A stretch of 64,000 nt of DNA, from NCBI GenBank assembly GCA_963766175.1, contig CAVXZE010000016.1, positions 1 through 64,000 on the forward strand. The letters run 5' to 3'. Below the pieces are notes generated by a model, which ran no database searches, was not told the DNA's origin, and saw only the letters and a list, made by a program, of their open reading frames with translations. Position 1 is the stretch's first letter, and each line of letters begins with the position of its first letter. This document shows, piece by piece, positions 58,645-64,000 of the stretch. The translations under genes and the position numbers were made by a program. This DNA comes from CAVXZE01 sp963766175 (lineage in GTDB: Bacteria > Myxococcota_A > UBA9160 > UBA6930).

Positions 58645-61600
58645 ATGGCAGACCCCCTCCAGAGCCGAAAGATCAGCCAGGACCGAGCGGCGGCGCCCGA
58701 GACGGAGCGCTGGAAGCCGGGAGTGGTGGAGTCGACCGGGCTCCACGAGGCCGTGAGGTACCCGGGAACGCTGCAGGCCATGGACGGCAGCTCGGCCGTT
58801 GTCGCCATGGAGACCGCGGCCTCCGAAGCGGCGGGGGTATACCCGATCACCCCCTCCACGCAGATGGGCGAGGGGTGGGCCGATGCCGTTGCCAAGGGCA
58901 AGACGAATGTCCACGGGCGGCAGCTGATCTTCTTCGAGCCGGAAGGCGAGCACGCCGCCGCGGCGGTGGCCGCCGGAATGAGCTTGGTGGGCCTGCGATC
59001 GGCGAACTTCTCGGCGGGGCAGGGCGTCGCGTACATGCACGAGTCGCTGTACGCGGCGGTGGGCAAGCGACTGACCTACGTCCTGAACATCGCCTGCCGG
59101 GCGATCACGAAGCAGTCCCTCAACATCCACTGCGGTCATGACGACTACCATTCCGTCGATGACACCGGCTTCTTCCAGCTCTTCGCCAAGAACGTCCAGG
59201 AGGTCGCGGACCTCAACCTGATCGCGCACCGCATCGCCGAGCTGTCGCTCAACCCGGGGATCTGCGCCCAGGATGGCTTCTTGACCAGCCACGTGATCGA
59301 GTCGCTGCGCCTCCCGGAGCCGCAGCTGATCGCGGAGTTCCTGGGCGATCCGGAGGATCTGATCGACTCACCGACGCCCGCGCAGCGCCTGGTCTTTGGC
59401 GAGCGACGTCGCCGCATCCCGGAGCTCTTCGACCTGGACAACCCGGCGGTGTTCGGCCCGGTGCAGAACCAGGACAGCTACGCGCAGGGCGTCGCCGCCC
59501 AGCGCCCCTTCTACTTCGATCACATCGTGGAGCTCGCCGAGCAGGCCTTCGCGGAATTTTCCGAGCTCACCGGTCGCCGCTACGCGCGCGCTTCGGGCTA
59601 CCGCATGGAAGATGCGGAGTACGTGATCGTCGGTCAGGGATCGCTGGTTCCGAACGCCGAGGCGGTCTGTGATCACCTGCGAGATGCCCGAGGTATCAAG
59701 GCGGGTGTGGTCAACCTGACCATGTTTCGGCCTTTTCCCAGCGATCTCATCGCCCGGCTCTTGCGCGGCAAGCGCGGCGTGGTCGTCCTGGAGCGCGTCG
59801 ACCAGCCCCTGGCGGTCGACCCGCCGCTACTGCGGGAAATCCGGGTGGCTCTTTCCAAGGCCGTCGAGAATGGCCGCGCGGATGTCGGGGCTGGCATTGG
59901 CAATCGGCGGATGCCCCACCCCGGACTGCCCTCTCTCCAGCCCGGTGAGGTTCCCGACTTCTACTCCGGCTGCTACGGGCTGGGCAGCCGCGACACCCAG
60001 CCCGGCGACCTGATCGCCGCCGTGGAGCAGATGCTTCCCGACGGACAGGGAAGGCGTCAGTTCTACCTCGGTATCGACTTCTCGCGCCGGGGGACGGGAT
60101 CGCCGGCGGTCGAGAGCTGGCAGCAAAAGGTGAGTGAGGCCTATCCCCACCTGGCCGAGCTCGCCCTCGAGCGGGCCGAGAGCGAGAATCTTCTCCCCGA
60201 GGGCTCCCTCGCCTTGCGAATCCATTCCGTTGGCGGGTGGGGCGCGATCACAGTCGGCAAGAGCGTCAGCCACACCCTGTTCCAGCTGCTCGGACTCCAC
60301 GTCAAGTCGAATCCGAAGTACGGCTCGGAGAAGAAGGGGCAGCCGACGACCTTCTTCGCCGTCTTTGCCCGCGAGCCCATCCGGCTGAACTGCGCCCTCA
60401 CCAGCGTCGACGTGGTGCTGTCGCCGGACCCGAACGTCTTCAATCACTCCAACCCGCTGGCCGGGCTCCGCCAGGGTGGTGTCTTCATCATCCAGAGCAG
60501 TCAGCCGCCGCCGGCGCTGTGGCAGAGCTTCCCTTCCTGGGCTCGGGAGAAGATCCGCCGCCAGGGTCTCCGGGTCTTCTACCTGGATGGGTTCGCGATC
60601 GCCCAGGACGAGGCCTCCGATCCCGATCTTCGCTTCCGAATGCAGGGCGCAGCCTTCCAGGGGGCCTTCTTCCGGGCCTCGCCGCTCCTCGAGCGCGAGC
60701 AGCTGTGCGAAGACAAGCTCTTCGAGGGCATCCGGGGCCAGCTGCAGAAGAGCTTCGGCCGCCGAGGTCAGCAGATCGTCGAGGACAACTTCCGGGTGAT
60801 CCGGCGCGGCTTCGACGAGATTCGCGAGCTCGATTGGGCCTCGCTCGGGACGGAGGCCGAGACGAGGGAAGCGGTCGTCTCCGAGCTACCGGCTTCCCTG
60901 CACGAGCCGCGGGCCGAGTCGGCGATCGGCGACCGACGCCGCTTCTTCGAGCAGGTCTGCTCGAAGTACCGCTCCGGAGCGGATCCGGTTGCCGATCCGT
61001 TCGCGGCGCTCAGCGCCATTCCCGCCGCCACCGGCGTCTTCCGTGACATGAGCGACATCCGGATGGAGGTACCGAAGTTCGTCGCCGAGAAGTGCACGGG
61101 TTGTGGACACTGCTGGGTCCAGTGCCCGGACGCGGCCATCCCGGGGTTGGTGACGGAGATCGAGGGGCTGCTGGAGGCCGCAGTCGAATTCGGAAGCCAG
61201 GGGCGCAGCCTCGATCAGATTCGCCCGCTGCTCGATTCACTGACCGCCGAGGTCCGGAAGCGGCTCGAGGAGGATCCCTCCAGTTCCTTCGACGACGCGC
61301 TGCGAAGGGCGTACGCAAGCGTGGCCCTCCGCTATCCGCTTGATCCCGATCAACGCAACCGGCTGGACGACGAGTTCGGACGCCTGGTCGCCGTGCTCGC
61401 CGACTTCCCCGTCGCGAAGACCGCTCCCTTCTACACCGTGCCCGAGGCCCGAGAGAAGGGCAGCGGTGGTCTGCTTTCGATCACCGTCAATCCGAACGCG
61501 TGCAAGGGGTGCAACCTCTGCGTAGCCGTATGCCCGGACGGTGCCCTCGTCACCGTCAAGCAGGACGAGAAGATGGACGAGCGGTTGCGGAAGGCCTGGG

Positions 61601-63372
61601 CCTTCTGGAACCGGCTTCCCGACACGCCCGACCACTTCGTCAACGTGCGCGACTACCAGAAGGGCATCGGGGTGCTCCAGACCTTGCTGCTCAAGAAGCG
61701 GAACTACGGCGCCATGGTGGGGGGAGACGGCGCCTGCAACGGATGCGGCGAGAAGACCGCCATGCATCTGATCGTGGCCGCAGTGGAAGCATCCATGCGG
61801 GAGCGCGTCGAACCCTTCATGGAGCGACTCGGCGCTCTCACCGGAAGGCTGGAGGAGAAGGTAGGCGGCCTCCTGATCTCGAATGCGGACATCGATGCAG
61901 TGGAGCGGGACGCGAGCGTGCGCCTGGAGGTGGCCCTCGATGACCGGAGTCGATCGCGCCTGAACAGGTTGCTACGTCTGGTCGAACAGCTGAAGGACCT
62001 CCGCTGGCGCTATACCAGCGGACCCACCGGAAAGGGTCGCGCTTCTCTCGCGATGACGAACGCCACCGGTTGCTCCTCGGTCTGGGCCAGCACCTATCCG
62101 TACAATCCCTACCCCTTCCCCTGGGTGAATCACCTCTTCCAGGACGCCCCGTCGATCGCCATCGGGATCTTCGAGGGCCAGATGCGGAAGATGGCGGACG
62201 CCTTCCGAGCGGTACGCGAGGCCGAACTCGAGGCCGAGGACGCCTACGATCCCGAGATCCACGATCCCTTCTTCACCGCCTTCGACTGGCAGGAGTTCAC
62301 CGACGAGGAGTTTCTGCTCTGCCCTCCGATCTTCGCAGTCGGCGGCGATGGCGCGATGCTCGACATCGGCTTCCAGAACCTGTCGCGGATGCTGGCATCG
62401 GGCAAGCCACTTCGCGCGATCGTGCTCGACACGCAGGTCTACTCGAATACGGGTGGCCAGGCCTGCACTGCAGGCTTCTCGGGGCAGGTCTCCGACATGG
62501 CGACCTACGGCGCCGCGCAGCACGGCAAGGAGGAGACGAGAAAGGAGCTCGCGCTGATCGCCATCGCGCACCGCACCAGCTTCGTCCTGCAGAGCTCTCA
62601 AGCATCGCACTCGCACCTGCTCTCGGGCGTTCTTCGCGGTCTCGCCTCCAGACGTCCGGCGGTCTTCAGCATCTACACCCCCTGCCCATCCGAGCACGGG
62701 ATCGCCGACGAGGGGTCCGCACGGGCCGCCCGCCTGGCCCTCGAGAGCCGGGCGTTCCCCTTCCTCGTCTACGATCCGGACGCCGGGCCAGCCCTCGCCG
62801 ATCGCCTGGACCTCGATGGGAACCCCGCGCGCTCGGATCGCTGGCCGATCCACGAACTCTCGTATCGGGACCCGAGCGGTGAGCAGAAGAAGATGGAACT
62901 TCCTTTGACGATTGCCGACTGGGCTGCATCGGAGGCTCGCTTCGCCCGGCACTTCTCCAGGGTGGATCGCTGCTCCTGGGACGAGAAGATGGTGCCGTTC
63001 CACGAGTACCTCGAGCTTTCGGAAGCGGACCGGAATGGCAAGGCGCCCTTCGTCTACACGCTCGATTCGAAGCAGCAGCTGGATCGGCGGGTCGCATCCA
63101 AGGAGATCGTTCAGCTCGCCGAAGAGCGGCTCGGTCTGTGGTCCGACCTCAAGGAGATGGCCGGTATCGAGGTGGCTCCGAAAGTGCGCGAAGGGCTGGC
63201 CGCGGATGCGCAGCGGGAGTATCAGGAGCGCGAGAGCGCGTTGCGCGCCCAATACGAGGCGAAGCTCTCGGAGCAGACCGATCTGGCCGCCAAGCGCATC
63301 GTCACCGGCCTCTTCTCCGAGGCAGTCGCTTCTCGGGCCGCTGCAGCGAGCCCGAGCCACCGGGAATCCTGA
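58645..63372 (+). CDS. Giant pyruvate:ferredoxin/flavodoxin oxidoreductase-like enzyme
   Basis: 1575 residues; typical one-chain PFOR (NifJ) has about 1170-1200. Order: pyrimidine-binding domain (about 40-260, YPITPSTQMGEGWAD, RSANFSAGQG), transketolase-like domain II, gamma domain (RIHSVGGWGAITVGK near 530), two 4Fe-4S motifs (Cys817, 820, 823, 827; Cys953, 956, 959, 963), then the TPP domain (GDGACNGCGEKT near 1028, GGDGAMLDIGFQN near 1233). Extra length comes from about 125 residues between the clusters and a further insertion inside the TPP domain. It would oxidise pyruvate or a related 2-oxo acid to acyl-CoA with a low-potential acceptor. Probably oxygen-sensitive. It has a long charged C-terminal helix. 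Confidence 0.88.
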   Translation: MADPLQSRKISQDRAAAPETERWKPGVVESTGLHEAVRYPGTLQAMDGSSAVVAMETAASEAAGVYPITPSTQMGEGWADAVAKGKTNVHGRQLIFFEPEGEHAAAAVAAGMSLVGLRSANFSAGQGVAYMHESLYAAVGKRLTYVLNIACRAITKQSLNIHCGHDDYHSVDDTGFFQLFAKNVQEVADLNLIAHRIAELSLNPGICAQDGFLTSHVIESLRLPEPQLIAEFLGDPEDLIDSPTPAQRLVFGERRRRIPELFDLDNPAVFGPVQNQDSYAQGVAAQRPFYFDHIVELAEQAFAEFSELTGRRYARASGYRMEDAEYVIVGQGSLVPNAEAVCDHLRDARGIKAGVVNLTMFRPFPSDLIARLLRGKRGVVVLERVDQPLAVDPPLLREIRVALSKAVENGRADVGAGIGNRRMPHPGLPSLQPGEVPDFYSGCYGLGSRDTQPGDLIAAVEQMLPDGQGRRQFYLGIDFSRRGTGSPAVESWQQKVSEAYPHLAELALERAESENLLPEGSLALRIHSVGGWGAITVGKSVSHTLFQLLGLHVKSNPKYGSEKKGQPTTFFAVFAREPIRLNCALTSVDVVLSPDPNVFNHSNPLAGLRQGGVFIIQSSQPPPALWQSFPSWAREKIRRQGLRVFYLDGFAIAQDEASDPDLRFRMQGAAFQGAFFRASPLLEREQLCEDKLFEGIRGQLQKSFGRRGQQIVEDNFRVIRRGFDEIRELDWASLGTEAETREAVVSELPASLHEPRAESAIGDRRRFFEQVCSKYRSGADPVADPFAALSAIPAATGVFRDMSDIRMEVPKFVAEKCTGCGHCWVQCPDAAIPGLVTEIEGLLEAAVEFGSQGRSLDQIRPLLDSLTAEVRKRLEEDPSSSFDDALRRAYASVALRYPLDPDQRNRLDDEFGRLVAVLADFPVAKTAPFYTVPEAREKGSGGLLSITVNPNACKGCNLCVAVCPDGALVTVKQDEKMDERLRKAWAFWNRLPDTPDHFVNVRDYQKGIGVLQTLLLKKRNYGAMVGGDGACNGCGEKTAMHLIVAAVEASMRERVEPFMERLGALTGRLEEKVGGLLISNADIDAVERDASVRLEVALDDRSRSRLNRLLRLVEQLKDLRWRYTSGPTGKGRASLAMTNATGCSSVWASTYPYNPYPFPWVNHLFQDAPSIAIGIFEGQMRKMADAFRAVREAELEAEDAYDPEIHDPFFTAFDWQEFTDEEFLLCPPIFAVGGDGAMLDIGFQNLSRMLASGKPLRAIVLDTQVYSNTGGQACTAGFSGQVSDMATYGAAQHGKEETRKELALIAIAHRTSFVLQSSQASHSHLLSGVLRGLASRRPAVFSIYTPCPSEHGIADEGSARAARLALESRAFPFLVYDPDAGPALADRLDLDGNPARSDRWPIHELSYRDPSGEQKKMELPLTIADWAASEARFARHFSRVDRCSWDEKMVPFHEYLELSEADRNGKAPFVYTLDSKQQLDRRVASKEIVQLAEERLGLWSDLKEMAGIEVAPKVREGLAADAQREYQERESALRAQYEAKLSEQTDLAAKRIVTGLFSEAVASRAAAASPSHRES

Positions 63373-63397
63373 CGCCTGGCGCCTCCTCCGGCGTTTT
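63372..63397 (+). terminator. Weak intrinsic terminator after the PFOR-like gene
   Basis: acgcc (63372-63376) pairs with ggcgt (63390-63394), and the stem runs into TTTT at 63394-63397. It is short, with a long loop, so it may be partly read through to the next gene. Confidence 0.35.
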
Positions 63398-63442
63398 CCC
63401 GTTACAATCACGGGCTCGGAACACTGGAGGAGAAGCCAGCCC

Positions 63443-64000
63443 ATGAGTCATTCCTGCTTCGAAGTCGAGGTAGAGGAGAACGTCGCTCATCTCCGGATGT
63501 GCCGGCCCGAGGCGCTCAACAGCTTGAACCGCGAGTTCTGGCGAGAGCTTCCCGAGATCGTTCGGGAGCTCGACGACGCGGGGGCGGCCCGCGTCCTGGT
63601 GCTCTCCTCCACGGGACGCCACTTCACCGCCGGCCTTGATTTCGAGCTCCTCTCCTCGGAGCTCGGCACAGACGACGGGGTGGCCGGTCGATCCAGGGTG
63701 GGCCTGCGGGAGATGATCCTGCAGCTTCAGGATTCGCTCTCCTGTCTCGAGCGGGCGCGGATGCCGGTGATCGCCGCGGTACAGGGCGGGTGTGTCGGTG
63801 GGGGCGTCGACATGATCACCGCGTGCGACATGCGCTACTGCAGCGAAGACGCCTTCTTCTGCATCCAGGAGATCAACATCGGAATCACCGCCGACGTCGG
63901 AACACTCCAGCGTCTGCCCAAGATCATTCCCGCCGGAATGGCGCGCGAGCTCGCCTACACCGGCCGCCGTCTTCCGGCCCGGCGGGCCCGGGAGATCGGG
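63443..64000 (+). CDS. Dienoyl-CoA isomerase-like crotonase, cut by window end
   Basis: The first 186 residues only; the gene runs off the window. A GGAGGAG ribosome site precedes the ATG at 63443. Crotonase features: oxyanion loop GRHFTAGLDFELL and GGCVGGGVDMITACDMRYC. The EINIGITADVGTLQRLPKI segment closely follows the delta-3,5-delta-2,4-dienoyl-CoA isomerase group, in which an Asp and two acidic residues move protons between C2 and C6. The equivalent Asp, Glu and Asp are present. It likely acts in beta-oxidation of unsaturated acyl-CoAs. It follows the PFOR-like gene by 70 bases. Confidence 0.85.
   Translation, partial: MSHSCFEVEVEENVAHLRMCRPEALNSLNREFWRELPEIVRELDDAGAARVLVLSSTGRHFTAGLDFELLSSELGTDDGVAGRSRVGLREMILQLQDSLSCLERARMPVIAAVQGGCVGGGVDMITACDMRYCSEDAFFCIQEINIGITADVGTLQRLPKIIPAGMARELAYTGRRLPARRAREIG

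Overview
The window is high-GC bacterial DNA with tightly packed genes, many start-stop overlaps (ATGA/GTGA) and Shine-Dalgarno-led starts. No rRNA, CRISPR array or complete tRNA was seen. The gene content mixes anaerobic chemistry (a glycyl-radical enzyme with its activase, and a giant pyruvate:ferredoxin-type oxidoreductase) with a cytochrome bd oxidase. It also has a zinc-finger protein with a bacterial histone fold, secreted proteins with Thr-Pro-Ala repeats and calcium-type DxDxDG repeats, and PMT/DUF2079 envelope-glycan genes. This suggests an uncultivated-type, facultative, Gram-negative-like lineage near Myxococcota/Desulfobacterota. That placement is inference; no marker gene in the window settles it.

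Layout. (1) 1-4.8 kb is mobile DNA: a recombinase-in-trio (RIT) element, whose first gene carries a one-base frameshift, sits in the 3' end of a broken phage-type integrase, which itself abuts a truncated IS transposase. (2) 5.0-12.3 kb is an accessory segment: AAA/DUF4143 ATPase, small membrane protein, zinc-finger/histone-fold protein, acyl-CoA ligase plus MFS exporter, DsbA-like protein and a molybdopterin oxidoreductase stub. Two tRNA-3'-end-like fragments lie at 6.4 and 12.2 kb. (3) 12.3-20.4 kb holds small envelope and housekeeping genes: avidin-like protein, cytidine deaminase, tandem C_GCAxxG_C_C redox protein, VWA protein and a c-di-GMP PilZ protein. (4) 20.5-34.1 kb is an envelope glycan/lipid modification island: two GT2 enzymes, two methyltransferases, DUF2079, a sulfatase-like lipoprotein, PMT and a frameshifted PMT-like remnant. 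(5) 34.2-36.6 kb encodes cytochrome bd oxidase (cydAB).

(6) 37.9-47.8 kb is one minus-strand operon and the most interesting part. In transcription order it has a GntR/UTRA repressor, a cupin phosphoglucose-isomerase-type enzyme, aldehyde dehydrogenase, 2-hydroxyacid dehydrogenase, a DHDPS/KDG-type aldolase, an LsrK-like (autoinducer-2 kinase-type) FGGY kinase, a glycyl-radical enzyme and its radical-SAM activase. A perfect palindromic operator lies just upstream of the repressor gene. The combination looks like an anaerobic catabolic route for an unidentified sugar, polyol or hydroxyketone; I do not recognise it as a described pathway.

(7) 47.9-58.5 kb has a lipoprotein haloalkane dehalogenase homologue, a YIP1 protein, a 974-residue secreted repeat protein, a zinc-ribbon coiled coil, GrpB, a PEP mutase/isocitrate lyase-family enzyme, a HAD hydrolase and an ScfR/RamB-type regulator. 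(8) 58.6-64 kb has the divergent 1575-residue PFOR-like enzyme, whose promoter region carries direct repeats, and a dienoyl-CoA isomerase-like gene cut by the window edge.

A short palindromic repeat family recurs at gene 3' ends, and in two cases it supplies the TAG stop codon.
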